Shown: one piece after another, positions 41,155 to 54,723 of the stretch
Numbering within the stretch: the stretch's first letter is position 1
Layout: every line of letters begins with the position of its first letter
NCBI GenBank assembly: GCA_903847385.1
Contig: CAINDO010000449.1
Span: forward strand, 27,036-91,035
DNA length: 64,000 nucleotides
Origin: an uncultured Myxococcales bacterium
GTDB lineage: Bacteria; Myxococcota_A; Bradymonadia; UBA7976; UBA1532
Reading direction: 5' to 3'
The notes under the pieces: generated by a model
Told to the model about the DNA's origin: nothing
What the model saw: only the letters and a program-made list of their open reading frames with translations
Databases searched by the model: none
Made by a program: the position numbers and the translations under genes

Positions 41155-42057
41155 TTACTCGTACCCCAGCTTCCGCAGGGTGACATCGGTGTCGGACCAG
41201 CGGTCCTCGACACGGACGAAGAGGGCCAGGTGGACCTTGCCGCCCAGCATGTGCTCGATGCTTTCCCTCGACTCGGTGCCGATGCGCTTGAGCATCTGCC
41301 CGCCCTTGCCGATCACGATGCCCTTCTGGGACTCGCGCTCGACGTGGATGACCGCGTCGATGAAGGTCATGCCATCGGCCCGCTGCCGCCAGCTCTCGAT
41401 GGTCACGGCCGTGGCGTATGGCAGCTCCTGGTCGAGCACGTGAAAGAGCCGCTCGCGAATCAGCTCGGCGGCCAGGAACCGCGACGGCAGCTCCGTGAGC
41501 TCGTCCTCGGCATAGAGGCGCTGGGACTCCGGCAGGTAGGAAACCAGCGTGTCGACGAGGTGCTCGACGCCGTCGTGGCGCAGCGCGCTGATCGGCACGA
41601 TCTCCTTGAAGTCGTGCAGCGTGCGCCACGTTTCGATGATCGGCAGCAGCAGCGGCTTCTCGATCCGGTCGACCTTGTTCAGGACGAGCATCACGGGGCG
41701 ACCCGTCTGCGCCAGCTCACTGGCGATCTGCTTGTCCATCTCGGAGATGGTGACCTTGGACTCGCCGCTGATGCCGGCTTCGGCCAGATAGAGGATGACG
41801 TCGGCCTGCGAGAAGGACTCGCGGGCCACGTTGTTCATGTAGCGGTGAAGCGCGCCGCGGGCGTTGTGAATCCCGGGCGTGTCGATGAAGATGATCTGGG
41901 CATCCTTGCGAGTCAGGATGCCCGGGATGCGATTGCGCGTGGTCTGGGGCCTCGGCGAGGTGATCGCGAGTTTCTCCCCGAGAAGCGCGTTGAGCAGCGT
42001 GGACTTGCCGACGTTCGGTCGTCCCACGAGCGCTACGAATCCGCAACGGTCGGACAT
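41155..42057 (-). CDS. era: Era GTPase
   Basis: 300 residues. GRPNVGKST at 12-20, DTPGIH, NKVDR and ISALRHDG are the GTPase motifs. The C-terminal KH domain contains KGIVIGKGGQMLKRIG and binds 16S rRNA. Era checks 30S assembly. I chose ATG 42057; the frame runs further upstream without Era homology. Era and Der lie in one operon with mutM. Confidence 0.97.
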   Translation of the reverse strand: MSDRCGFVALVGRPNVGKSTLLNALLGEKLAITSPRPQTTRNRIPGILTRKDAQIIFIDTPGIHNARGALHRYMNNVARESFSQADVILYLAEAGISGESKVTISEMDKQIASELAQTGRPVMLVLNKVDRIEKPLLLPIIETWRTLHDFKEIVPISALRHDGVEHLVDTLVSYLPESQRLYAEDELTELPSRFLAAELIRERLFHVLDQELPYATAVTIESWRQRADGMTFIDAVIHVERESQKGIVIGKGGQMLKRIGTESRESIEHMLGGKVHLALFVRVEDRWSDTDVTLRKLGYE

Positions 42058-42196
42058 GGAAGGCGTGCCTCGGAAAAACAAGGGGGCGGAATCTAGCAAC
42101 CGCGCGTCCCCGTTGACAAGTCGCGCCCCCTCCGATTCAAACTTCGCCGGTTTCGTCCAGCGGGCGACCCGGCTCTCGTTCACAGGTTCGAAGTAC

Positions 42197-42841
42197 ATGA
42201 TTCGCCGCCTCGCCCCCTTCTCCCTGGCCCTGTGCCTCGCCGCGAGCCTCGCGGCGTGTGACTCCGAGCGCGCGGGCGGCGCCGCCGACGCGGCCACGCC
42301 CCAGCTCAGCCGCGTGACCGCGGACAGGTCGGATCTCCTGTTCCGATACAAGAAGGGCGAGGCCATCGAGTCCGCGACGACCATCGCGGAGATCCCGGCC
42401 GAGGCCAGACAGGCCGTGCAGGTGGTCGATCTCGCCCTGCCCCCCGAGGCCCGTGGGAGCACGGCGTTCGTCCAGGTCTTCGACTTGTCGCAGCCCGGTC
42501 CGGATGGCACGTTCCCCGGCCGCCTGGTCCCACGCAACGCGCTGGAAGGCGAGCTGCGCAAGTCCGCCGCCACGCCGAGCCAGGTGCCGGTGACCATCTA
42601 CAGCGCCGCCTGGTGCGGCGTCTGCAAGAAGGCCAAAGAGTTCATGCGCACCCAGGGCATCGCCTTCGTCGAGAAGGACGTCGAGAAGGACGCCGCCGCC
42701 GCCGCCGAGATCGGCCGCAAGGCCCAGGCCGCGGGCGTGTCGACGGGTGGCGTGCCCATCTTCGACGTCGGCGGGCGCATTCTGGGCGGGTTCGACCCCA
42801 ATACGCTCCTGGCGGCCGCCCGCCCCACCCCACAGCCCTGA
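42197..42841 (+). CDS. Lipoprotein with glutaredoxin/thioredoxin-like domain
   Basis: 214 residues. Signal peptide with lipobox LAAC (Cys21). Residues about 130-214 are a glutaredoxin-like fold, PVTIYSAAWCGVCKKAKEFM (CxxC at 140/143), then GGVPIFDVGGRILGGFD with the cis-Pro loop. The part between is unrecognised. Probably an outer-periplasmic thiol oxidoreductase. It ends 10 bp before the DsbD-like gene, which could keep it reduced; that link is inference. Confidence 0.85.
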   Translation: MIRRLAPFSLALCLAASLAACDSERAGGAADAATPQLSRVTADRSDLLFRYKKGEAIESATTIAEIPAEARQAVQVVDLALPPEARGSTAFVQVFDLSQPGPDGTFPGRLVPRNALEGELRKSAATPSQVPVTIYSAAWCGVCKKAKEFMRTQGIAFVEKDVEKDAAAAAEIGRKAQAAGVSTGGVPIFDVGGRILGGFDPNTLLAAARPTPQP

Positions 42842-42850
42842 GGACACTGG

Positions 42851-44134
42851 ATGTCGCCGACGCTGCTCATCGGACTCGCCTTGCTGATCGCCGGACTCCT
42901 GTTCGGCAAGGTCTTCGTCGCCAACTTCGAGCTCGAGACCACGGGCAAGATTCGCAAGGGCCTCGGCGTGGTGGCCGTGGTGGCCGGCGCGCTGCTGGCG
43001 CTGCGGGCGCTCGGCCTGATCGGGGCCCCGGTCCACGCCGAGGGCGGCGGGGAGGTCACCTGGCGCAGCGACCCGGTGACCGCGGAGGTCGAGGCCCGCG
43101 AGAAGCGGCAGCCCATGATGATCGACTTCTCGGCCGAGTGGTGCAAAGCGTGCAAGGAGCTCGAGGCGCACACGTTCTCCGAGCCCGGCGTGGCCAAGCG
43201 GCTGTCGGCGTGGGTGACCGTCCGGGTCGACATGACGGACGACCGCCCCGAGCACAAACCCTTGCGCGAGAAGTACAAGATCCAGGGCCTGCCGACGGTG
43301 GCCTTCGTCACGGCGGACGGCCGGTGGCTCGAGGATCTGACGCTGACGGGCTTCGAGCCGGCGGCCGAGTTCAACGCCCGGCTCGACCGCGCCGAGGCCG
43401 GCCAGGGCGCCGGCGCCGACGAGACGCTGGCCGGGCGCATCAAATCGGGCCTGAAGGCCGGCTCGTGGTGGGTCTACCTGCTCGTGTTCCTCGCCGGCGT
43501 GGTCGGGTCGCTCAGCCCGTGCGTGTACCCGTTGATTCCCATCACCATCAGCCTCTTCGGCGCGCGCTCGGCGAGCTCTCGGGCTCATGGCTTCACCCTC
43601 TCGCTGGTCTACGTGCTCGGCATCGCGGTCACCTACTCCACGCTCGGCGTGCTGGCCGCGACCTCTGGCGGCCTCTTCGGCAGCGCGCTTCAGTCGGCCT
43701 GGGTCGTCGGCACCGTGGCGACCGTCTTCGTCGCGATGGGCCTGTCGATGCTCGGCGTCTTCGAGATTCGCATCCCCGACGCCGTGAACCAGCGCCTGAA
43801 CAACGTCGGCGGTGGCCACAGCAGCCGCTTCCTGACCTCGTTCCTGATGGGCACCGTAGCCGGCATCGTGGCCGCGCCCTGCGTGGGCCCGCCCCTGGTC
43901 GCGGTGCTCGCCTACGTGGCCACCACGGGCAGCACGAGCGCCGGCATCACCCTGCTCTCGGTCTACTCCCTCGGCATGGGCATGCTCTTCATCTTCCTGG
44001 GGACCTTCACGCAGTACCTCACCCGCATCCCCAAGAGCGGCGGCTGGATGGAGGTCGTGAAGGGTGGCATGGGCATCGTGATGCTCGTGGTCGGGCTCGT
44101 GTACCTGCAGGACATCATTCCGTTCCTTCCCTGA
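42851..44134 (+). CDS. DsbD/CcdA-like thiol transporter with N-terminal thioredoxin domain
   Basis: 427 residues. Two N-terminal hydrophobic segments (about 1-20, 38-60) come before a thioredoxin domain with SAEWCKACKELEA (Cys98/Cys101). The DsbD transmembrane core then has GSLSPCVYPLIP (Cys224) and AAPCVGPPLVAV (Cys344), the two electron-carrying Cys. Compared with E. coli DsbD the thioredoxin domain is placed before rather than after the membrane domain, and the substrate domain is missing. It moves electrons from the cytoplasm to exported thiol proteins; the adjacent glutaredoxin-like lipoprotein is a likely recipient. Confidence 0.88.
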   Translation: MSPTLLIGLALLIAGLLFGKVFVANFELETTGKIRKGLGVVAVVAGALLALRALGLIGAPVHAEGGGEVTWRSDPVTAEVEAREKRQPMMIDFSAEWCKACKELEAHTFSEPGVAKRLSAWVTVRVDMTDDRPEHKPLREKYKIQGLPTVAFVTADGRWLEDLTLTGFEPAAEFNARLDRAEAGQGAGADETLAGRIKSGLKAGSWWVYLLVFLAGVVGSLSPCVYPLIPITISLFGARSASSRAHGFTLSLVYVLGIAVTYSTLGVLAATSGGLFGSALQSAWVVGTVATVFVAMGLSMLGVFEIRIPDAVNQRLNNVGGGHSSRFLTSFLMGTVAGIVAAPCVGPPLVAVLAYVATTGSTSAGITLLSVYSLGMGMLFIFLGTFTQYLTRIPKSGGWMEVVKGGMGIVMLVVGLVYLQDIIPFLP

Positions 44135-44161
44135 ATTCGAGCCCCGAGGAGCCTGTCCCCC

Positions 44162-45094
44162 ATGGATGAGATGGTCGTCGAGACCGGGCGCCGCGTGCTC
44201 GCCACGCTGCCCGCCGGTACCCCTTTGATCGCCGCCGTCGATGCGATCTGCAGCCGCCACGAGATCACGCAGGGCGAGGTCCGGCTTCGCGGCGCCTTGC
44301 GCGACGTCGTGCTGGCCCTCGGCGACGACGCCGAGCCGCTCACCTTGGCGGGCACGGTGCAGGTGATCTCGGCCGACGGCGAGCTGGCCCCGGACCTCGG
44401 CGTGACCGGCTTCTCGGCCGTCGTGGCCTGGTCCGACCGCGGGATCCCGCGCGTTGCGGCGGGTTTCATCGAGCAGGCGGAGAGTGCCGGCGTGCGGGTC
44501 AGCATCGAGGTCTGGGACGAGGTGGCCCGCGAGACCGCGCCCCGCCCCCGCGCGAACCCCGCCGCCCGTGGCCCCGAGCCCCGGAACGAGGCGCCTCCGG
44601 CGCTCGAACGGCCGGCCTCGCCACGTCGCGATGTGCCCGCCGGCCCCGCGCCGACGATTCGCGGCCCGTCCGAGGCCGCCCGCCCCTCGCCTGCGGCCGG
44701 GAAACCCGTCGGCCCGGCCCCGACCAGCCGCCCGGGTCCCGCGCCGGTGGCGGCTGCGCCAGAGCCCGCACCGCCGGCCGCCGGGGGTGGGTGGGCGGCC
44801 GCCGTGGCCGCCAGCAAGGCGCCGCCCACCGGTGGAGGCCGCCCGGGCGCGCCCGGCATCACGTCGAACGGGGCGGGACCACTCGATGAGGATCCCGAGG
44901 CCAAACCCGGAGACATCCTGGTGCATCCGCAGTTCGGGCGCTGCAAGGTCGTCGGGGGCACCGACGGCGAACGCGTGAAGATCCGCATGGCCACCGGCCG
45001 GTTCGTGGATCTCCACCTCGGCTATGTGAAGCTCCAGCGGCAGGCGGACGAAGACGGCGTGCGCGTCTTCCGGGTTCACCCGACCAAACGCTGA
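44162..45094 (+). CDS. PPC (DUF296)-domain protein with Pro/Ala linker and Tudor-like end
   Basis: 310 residues. About 15-115 is a PPC/DUF296 domain (LIAAVDAICSRHEITQGEVR; VQVISADGELAPDLGVTGFS), a fold of archaeal and plant AT-hook regulators. About 120-235 is a Pro/Ala/Arg-rich linker. The last 65 residues (PGDILVHPQFGRCKVVGG; GRFVDLHLGYVKLQR) resemble a small Tudor/CarD-like barrel. The architecture suggests nucleic-acid or RNA-polymerase binding. Ends 6 bp from the convergent gene. Confidence 0.7.
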   Translation: MDEMVVETGRRVLATLPAGTPLIAAVDAICSRHEITQGEVRLRGALRDVVLALGDDAEPLTLAGTVQVISADGELAPDLGVTGFSAVVAWSDRGIPRVAAGFIEQAESAGVRVSIEVWDEVARETAPRPRANPAARGPEPRNEAPPALERPASPRRDVPAGPAPTIRGPSEAARPSPAAGKPVGPAPTSRPGPAPVAAAPEPAPPAAGGGWAAAVAASKAPPTGGGRPGAPGITSNGAGPLDEDPEAKPGDILVHPQFGRCKVVGGTDGERVKIRMATGRFVDLHLGYVKLQRQADEDGVRVFRVHPTKR

Positions 45095-45100
45095 GCGGAC

Positions 45101-47695
45101 CTACTTCTTCGGACCCAGGATCCGGTTGAAGAGGCCGCCCTCCTTGGGCTTCTCGCGCCGCCGCGTCTCGAGCAGGCGAAGCTCGCGGAGCGCATCGGCG
45201 TTGGCCGGATTCAGCGCGAGCGTCTTGCGGAAGAAGCGCTCGGCGAGCTCCTCGTTCCCCGCGGCCTTCGTGATCTGGCCGAGGAAGAGGTATCCCGCAT
45301 CCTGGCTCTCGTCCGCCGAGAGGGCGGTCTTGATCTCCTCGCGGGCGTCGTGTCGCGTGCGGTTGTCGGCGGCGTCGGCGCACAGGTAGCGCGTCCACCC
45401 GCGATAGATGCGGTAGACGGCCTGGTGATTGTCCTGGCGCGCCGCCGCTTCGAAGAAGTCCAGCGCACGCCGGTTCTCGCCCTTGGCCAGGCAGGTCTTG
45501 CCCTTCTGGAAGTTCGACTCGGCCTTGACGATGTCCGGCTTGCCCCCCGTGTCGCCCACGGGGGCGATGTGCAGGACGTCGTACTCCTGGCGCCGTTTGG
45601 GGTCGCTCAGGACCTCCCATGCCAAGGCGACGCGGCGCTGGACCTCCGTCGCGCGCTTGCGCAGGTCGTCATCGGCGCCCGGCCCGAGCTGGTCGGGGTG
45701 GGCCAGCCGCGCGAGCCGCATGAACGCGCTCCGGATGGACTCCACGGGCGCCTCCGGGGCGACCTCGAGGACGTCGTAGTGCGTGGCCTGGGCCAGCACG
45801 GTGAACTTCTCGTGGATGAGGATGCGGACGACGTCCTCGCTGCCGGGCCGGGCGACCCCCGGATCGGTCCGGCGCGACACCGTCGCCTCGCCCGTGAAGC
45901 CGGGCTGCGGCGGCAAACGCACGGCGGCGTGGTTGCCGCTGGTCATCGGGCCGAGGGGCTCGGGCGCCCCCGTCGGCCGGTGCGTGGGCGCCATGACCGG
46001 CTGGGACCCGGAGGCGCGGGTGCCCGTGGGCGGAATCGTGACCGGTCGCGCCGCCGGCGGTGGTGCGCTCGGTCGAACCGGTCGGGCCGGCGTCGTGGTC
46101 GGCATCGGCGCAGCCGGCGGCGGCAGGACGGTGCCCGGCTGTGTGCCCCGGTCGCGAATCGGGGTCATCCCGATCGAGGGCCGACCTACGGGCGCGGCCT
46201 CACCGCGGTCGAACGCGACGCACTTCATGATCTCGAGCGCACGCAGCGTCCGCAGCGTGTCGACGAGGCCGAACTGGCTGGTCGCGATGAGTGCGCCGAC
46301 GGTCACGACGCCGTCGCAGGCGTCGGCGAAGCGCATCTCCTCCGGGAAGTCCTTCAGGAGGCGGGCGTAGTCGCGCAGCTTCTCCGTCCGGCGCACCGGG
46401 AGCGCGCCGTGGGCGTCGAAGTGCGACACGAGCGGGGCGATCGGGAACGACCGTTTGATCCCCTCGAAGATCAACACGAGCGGGTTGACCTCGAACGCAG
46501 TCAAGCGGTCGGCCACATGCGGATCGTAGCTGAGCCCGTACCGCGCCCCCGACCAGTCGAAGCAGCTCAGGATGCGCTCGCGCACCAGCTTCCGCTGGAC
46601 CTCGAACAGCTCGGCGGGCCCGATGGCGCCCAGATCCGAGAGCGCCTGGGCGGGATCGATGCCCTGGGCATCCACCATCAGGCGGTAGCGCGCATGCCGT
46701 GTTTCGTCGAGGATGCCGTCGAAGTGCAGCCGCCAGCCGAGATCCTCACTGCGGACGTTGCTGTCGACCTGGATGGGGAAGCCGTTGCGGAGCGTGATCC
46801 ACTTCGTCACGTTCCCGCGTTGCAGCACGAGGCGACCCGTGAAGATGTCCCGGAACGCGTTGTAGAGGAGGTCACCGAGCGGGATCTCGCCGTAGATGCC
46901 CTGCGGTTCGCTCGGGTTGGCCGGCACCATGGGGCGCAGGGCGTAGGCGCCCTCGTTGTCCCGCGCCGGCGAGATGTCCGAGACGTGCTCCGTCGCGGGG
47001 ACCTCGGGCTCGAAGGTCGGCTCGGCCGCAAGGGCGACCGGGGGCACCGAATCGGCCACGCTGACCGCGACCTCGGCCCGGAGCCGCGAGCTGCTCGGCG
47101 GGTCGACGTCGTGATAGAACGACGACTCGACGGCCTCGTCGTCGAACGCGTCCGAGCCATCGAGGCTCTCGAGGGGCGCCTCGACGCTCATCGTGTGGAT
47201 GTCCGCGACGAACGCCTCCGTCAGCACCGGCCCACCGAGACCGTACGGTTTCCGCGGCAGCGGCGGCTCGGCCGGTTCGATCCGGGCGGCCATGGGTCCG
47301 GGCGTCGCGGCGACCCTCGGGAGCGGCAGGCCGAGGGCGTCCGAGATCGCCGCAGTGAGCGCCGCCGCATCGAACGGCCGGATCAGGATGTTCCGGATCC
47401 CGTAGGCCGTGCGCGCCTCACGCAACATCGGCGAATCGGCCGGTCCCCCGGAGATCAGGACGAGCGGGAGCTCGGGATCGAGCGTCAGCAGACGCACGCA
47501 GACGTCCAGCCCGCCGACCCACGGCAGCGCCTCCTCGACCAGGACGAGCGTCGGGCGCTCGTGCTCGAAGAGTTCGAGCCCACCATTGGCGTTGTCGACT
47601 TCGAAAACCACGAAGTCGAGGTCGTCCAGCACCTGAGCCGCAAACTCACGGATTCGCGGATCATGCTCGATGAGGAGGATGCGTTCCCCGGCCAT
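45101..47695 (-). CDS. Pseudo-receiver + DUF4388 (PATAN) + J-domain + TPR protein
   Basis: 864 residues. About 4-120 is a response-regulator receiver fold (ERILLIEHDP; PLVLISGG) but Glu54 replaces the phosphorylated Asp and Arg stands for the Lys of the KPF motif, so it is a non-canonical receiver. About 260-480 contains DUF4388/PATAN (GDLLYNAFRDIFTGRLVLQR). A Pro/Thr linker follows (about 500-590). Near 640-700 lies a DnaJ-type domain with HPD and THYDVLEVAPEAPVESIRSA, then TPR-like helices and the end EGGLFNRILGPKK. PATAN/J proteins occur in myxobacterial motility and signalling systems. The start is the ATG at 47695. Confidence 0.85.
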   Translation of the reverse strand: MAGERILLIEHDPRIREFAAQVLDDLDFVVFEVDNANGGLELFEHERPTLVLVEEALPWVGGLDVCVRLLTLDPELPLVLISGGPADSPMLREARTAYGIRNILIRPFDAAALTAAISDALGLPLPRVAATPGPMAARIEPAEPPLPRKPYGLGGPVLTEAFVADIHTMSVEAPLESLDGSDAFDDEAVESSFYHDVDPPSSSRLRAEVAVSVADSVPPVALAAEPTFEPEVPATEHVSDISPARDNEGAYALRPMVPANPSEPQGIYGEIPLGDLLYNAFRDIFTGRLVLQRGNVTKWITLRNGFPIQVDSNVRSEDLGWRLHFDGILDETRHARYRLMVDAQGIDPAQALSDLGAIGPAELFEVQRKLVRERILSCFDWSGARYGLSYDPHVADRLTAFEVNPLVLIFEGIKRSFPIAPLVSHFDAHGALPVRRTEKLRDYARLLKDFPEEMRFADACDGVVTVGALIATSQFGLVDTLRTLRALEIMKCVAFDRGEAAPVGRPSIGMTPIRDRGTQPGTVLPPPAAPMPTTTPARPVRPSAPPPAARPVTIPPTGTRASGSQPVMAPTHRPTGAPEPLGPMTSGNHAAVRLPPQPGFTGEATVSRRTDPGVARPGSEDVVRILIHEKFTVLAQATHYDVLEVAPEAPVESIRSAFMRLARLAHPDQLGPGADDDLRKRATEVQRRVALAWEVLSDPKRRQEYDVLHIAPVGDTGGKPDIVKAESNFQKGKTCLAKGENRRALDFFEAAARQDNHQAVYRIYRGWTRYLCADAADNRTRHDAREEIKTALSADESQDAGYLFLGQITKAAGNEELAERFFRKTLALNPANADALRELRLLETRRREKPKEGGLFNRILGPKK

Positions 47696-47746
47696 TGACG
47701 GGTAAATTAGCGCACCGCCCTGCCCTTGGGAACTTCGGAGGCTTCG

Positions 47747-48301
47747 ATGTCCGCAGTTTTGGATCAGTTCGATGCGCGCCTGGCCGAGCTCGGCGCCCGG
47801 ATCGGCCGCCTTCTCGCGGCCGACGTCCGATCCTTCTTTCCCCAGACCGTCCGCGACCGCTTCACGGACGCGTCGGCCCTGGCCGACGCGATGGACGACG
47901 ACGCCCTCGCTGCGCTCAAGGCCGACACCGTGACCGCGGCCGAGGCCCTGGCGGCCACGGTCGAGCAGCGCCTCTCGCCGGCGACCGCGTGGCTCGGCGC
48001 CGCGTCCCCACCGAAGGACGCACCGGGCACGCCCTCGCTGGCGACCCACCCCCCGGTCGCCGAGGTCATCTCGGAGATCGAGCGCACCGTGGCGGCGTTT
48101 CTGCACGTACGCGGCCTCGGCGCCGACGCGCCGGTCGCCTACCGCCTGCCGATGCGGTTCATCGATGGAGAGAACCTGGCCACGCTCACGATGAACTTGT
48201 GGAAGGCCGTGCAGCGACGCCAGGAGCACCGCGCCAAGGCCGGCGCGGCCGCGAACGCCGCTGCGCACGGCGAGCGCCGGCGCCGCTGGGACGAGGCCTG
48301 A
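47747..48301 (+). CDS. Hypothetical helical protein
   Basis: 184 residues from ATG 47747. Helical and Ala-rich throughout (FDARLAELGARIGRLLAADV; LADAMDDDALAALKADTVTA), with an Ala/Arg-rich end (ERRRRWDEA). No family recognised. It is divergent from the PATAN/J gene and convergent with the large OmpA-type gene. Confidence 0.65.
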   Translation: MSAVLDQFDARLAELGARIGRLLAADVRSFFPQTVRDRFTDASALADAMDDDALAALKADTVTAAEALAATVEQRLSPATAWLGAASPPKDAPGTPSLATHPPVAEVISEIERTVAAFLHVRGLGADAPVAYRLPMRFIDGENLATLTMNLWKAVQRRQEHRAKAGAAANAAAHGERRRRWDEA

Positions 48302-48329
48302 GCCGAAGCTCGGGTCGACTCCGGTCGCG

Positions 48330-52835
<4,506 letters not shown>

Positions 52836-52969
52836 CCACCGACACTTGCGTTATGGTGCCACTTCCCGAGACACACTGGCACGCGCAGAGCATGTGGGGT
52901 TCCGGCGTTTCGGGCAAGTTCCACTCAATGTGTACTTCGACTCGGCCGCGGGTCGAGCAGGAGCAGTCC

Positions 52970-53773
52970 GTGTCCGCGGGTGCAGCATTCGACCGACTGG
53001 TGACCATCATGGCCCGCCTCCGGGCGCCCGACGGGTGCCCGTGGGACCGCGAGCAGACCCTGGAGACCCTGCGGAAGTACGTCGTCGAGGAGACCTACGA
53101 GGTCCTCGAGGCCATCGAGCAGGGCGATCCGAAGGCCCACTGCGAGGAGCTCGGCGACCTGCTTCTCCAGGTGGTGTTCCAGGCGCGGATCCGTGAAGAA
53201 GAGGGCGCGTTCGCCGTCGCGGACGTCGCCGACGCCATCTCGGACAAGCTCGAGCGGCGCCACCCCCACGTTTTCGGCGACCGCAGCGTGATCGCCGAGG
53301 ACGCCGCGACCGTGGTGCAGAACTGGGCGGCCATCAAGGCCCAGGAGAAGGCCGCCGCGGGGCCCGGTCCGAAGAGCGCGCTCGACGGCGTGCCCCAGGC
53401 CATGCCCGCCCTGCAGCGCGCCATGCGCATCGGCGAGAAGGCCGCAGTGGCCGGATTCGACTGGCGCGCCATCGGCAGCGTCCTGGACAAGCTGGACGAA
53501 GAGGCCGCCGAGCTCCGAGCTGCCCTGGAGAGCGGGGACACCGCCGCCATCGAGGGCGAGCTCGGCGACTACCTGTACACGATCGTCAACGTGTGCCGGC
53601 ACCTGAACGTGGACGCCGAGGCGGCGCTCCGCCAGACGACACGCCGGTTCGAGCAGCGTTTCCGCCGCCTCGAGGCCGAAGTCGTCGCCGAGGGCCACGT
53701 GATCAGGGACCTGCCGGACGACGAGCTCGAGCGGCGGTGGCAGGCGGCCAAGCGAGCGCTCGCCGGGCTCTAA
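52970..53773 (+). CDS. mazG: MazG nucleoside triphosphate pyrophosphohydrolase
   Basis: 267 residues. The GTG at 52970 has AGGAG seven bases upstream and gives the usual MazG length; earlier ATGs in the frame lack a site. Two MazG domains: APDGCPWDREQTLETLRKYV with EETYEVLEAI and EELGDLLLQVVFQA, then a second EEAAELRAAL and GELGDYLYTIVN in which the metal-binding E..E..D pattern is kept. It hydrolyses NTPs and dNTPs and tempers the stringent response. Its 3' end overlaps the convergent MeaB-type gene by 4 bp. Confidence 0.94.
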   Translation: MSAGAAFDRLVTIMARLRAPDGCPWDREQTLETLRKYVVEETYEVLEAIEQGDPKAHCEELGDLLLQVVFQARIREEEGAFAVADVADAISDKLERRHPHVFGDRSVIAEDAATVVQNWAAIKAQEKAAAGPGPKSALDGVPQAMPALQRAMRIGEKAAVAGFDWRAIGSVLDKLDEEAAELRAALESGDTAAIEGELGDYLYTIVNVCRHLNVDAEAALRQTTRRFEQRFRRLEAEVVAEGHVIRDLPDDELERRWQAAKRALAGL

Positions 53774-54723
53774 GGCGCGCCGTCCAGCAGTTCGGAGACG
53801 AGGGCGTCCGGCCCGACTTCGCCCCGGTCGAGCCGGTCGAGGAGCGTGTCCATGCCCCCTGCCCGCCCGATGGCGGCCTCGGAGCGCCGCCGCAGAGCGT
53901 GGAAGAGCCGGTCGGTCAGCTCGCCCTGCCGCCGGGCGCGCAGGCGCGTCTGCCAGGCGCCGGTGGCCCTCAGGTGCGCCAGATGGGCCTCCACGGCGTC
54001 CAGCAGGGCCTCCACGCCGCGGTTCTCGGTGGCGACGGTGCGCAGGACCGGCACGCGCCAGCCGTGGCGCACGCCACCCTCGAGCTCCAGCACCAACTCC
54101 AGCTCGCGCACGACCCGGTCGGCGTCCGGCCGGTCGGCTTTGTTCACCACGAAGAGGTCGGCGATCTCCAGGAGCCCGGCCTTGAGCGCCTGTACGCCGT
54201 CGCCCAGGCCCGGTACGAGCACGACCACCGAGCAGTGGGCCGTGTTCGCGACGTCGACCTCGTCCTGGCCGACGCCCACCGTCTCGATGAGCACGCGGTC
54301 GAAGCCCATGGCGTCCAGCACGTTGACGACGTCCCGCGTGCTGCGCGAGAGGCCGCCGAGCAGGCCCCGCGTGGCGAGGCTGCGGATGAACACGCCGCGA
54401 TCGGCGCTGTGGCGCTGCATCCGCACGCGGTCGCCCAGGATGGCGCCCCCCGTGAACGGGCTCGACGGATCGATGGCCACCACGCCGACCCGCAGGCCGC
54501 GGGCCCGCCAGGCTCCGATGAGCTGATCCGTGAGGGTGCTCTTGCCCGCGCCGGGGTTGCCCGTGATGCCGACGACGTCCGCCTTACCCGTGTGCCGATG
54601 GAGCAGCCCCATCGTCTCCGCGGCGCCGGGGACCTCATCGTCCAGGTCACGCATGAGCCGCGCCGCCGTGCGGACATCTCCGGCGAGGACGGCCGCGGCG
54701 CGCTCGGCCGGCGTGCGCGTCAC
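53770..54723 (-). CDS. meaB: MeaB/ArgK-type GTPase (methylmalonyl-CoA mutase chaperone)
   Basis: 317 residues. Walker A GNPGAGKS at 55-62, [20 protein letters not shown], and [12 protein letters not shown] are diagnostic of the MeaB/ArgK G3E family; NKADRPDAD is the base-recognition motif. It loads B12 on, and protects, methylmalonyl-CoA mutase. The GTG overlaps the upstream acyl-CoA dehydrogenase stop (GTGA). The nearby B12-binding subunit gene fits the same role. The frame continues upstream of 54723 but is not used. Confidence 0.95.
   Translation of the reverse strand: MTRTPAERAAAVLAGDVRTAARLMRDLDDEVPGAAETMGLLHRHTGKADVVGITGNPGAGKSTLTDQLIGAWRARGLRVGVVAIDPSSPFTGGAILGDRVRMQRHSADRGVFIRSLATRGLLGGLSRSTRDVVNVLDAMGFDRVLIETVGVGQDEVDVANTAHCSVVVLVPGLGDGVQALKAGLLEIADLFVVNKADRPDADRVVRELELVLELEGGVRHGWRVPVLRTVATENRGVEALLDAVEAHLAHLRATGAWQTRLRARRQGELTDRLFHALRRRSEAAIGRAGGMDTLLDRLDRGEVGPDALVSELLDGAP

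Noticed and set aside
39304..42096. 930-residue plus-strand frame opposite der/era
   Set aside because: Antisense shadow of two certain genes.
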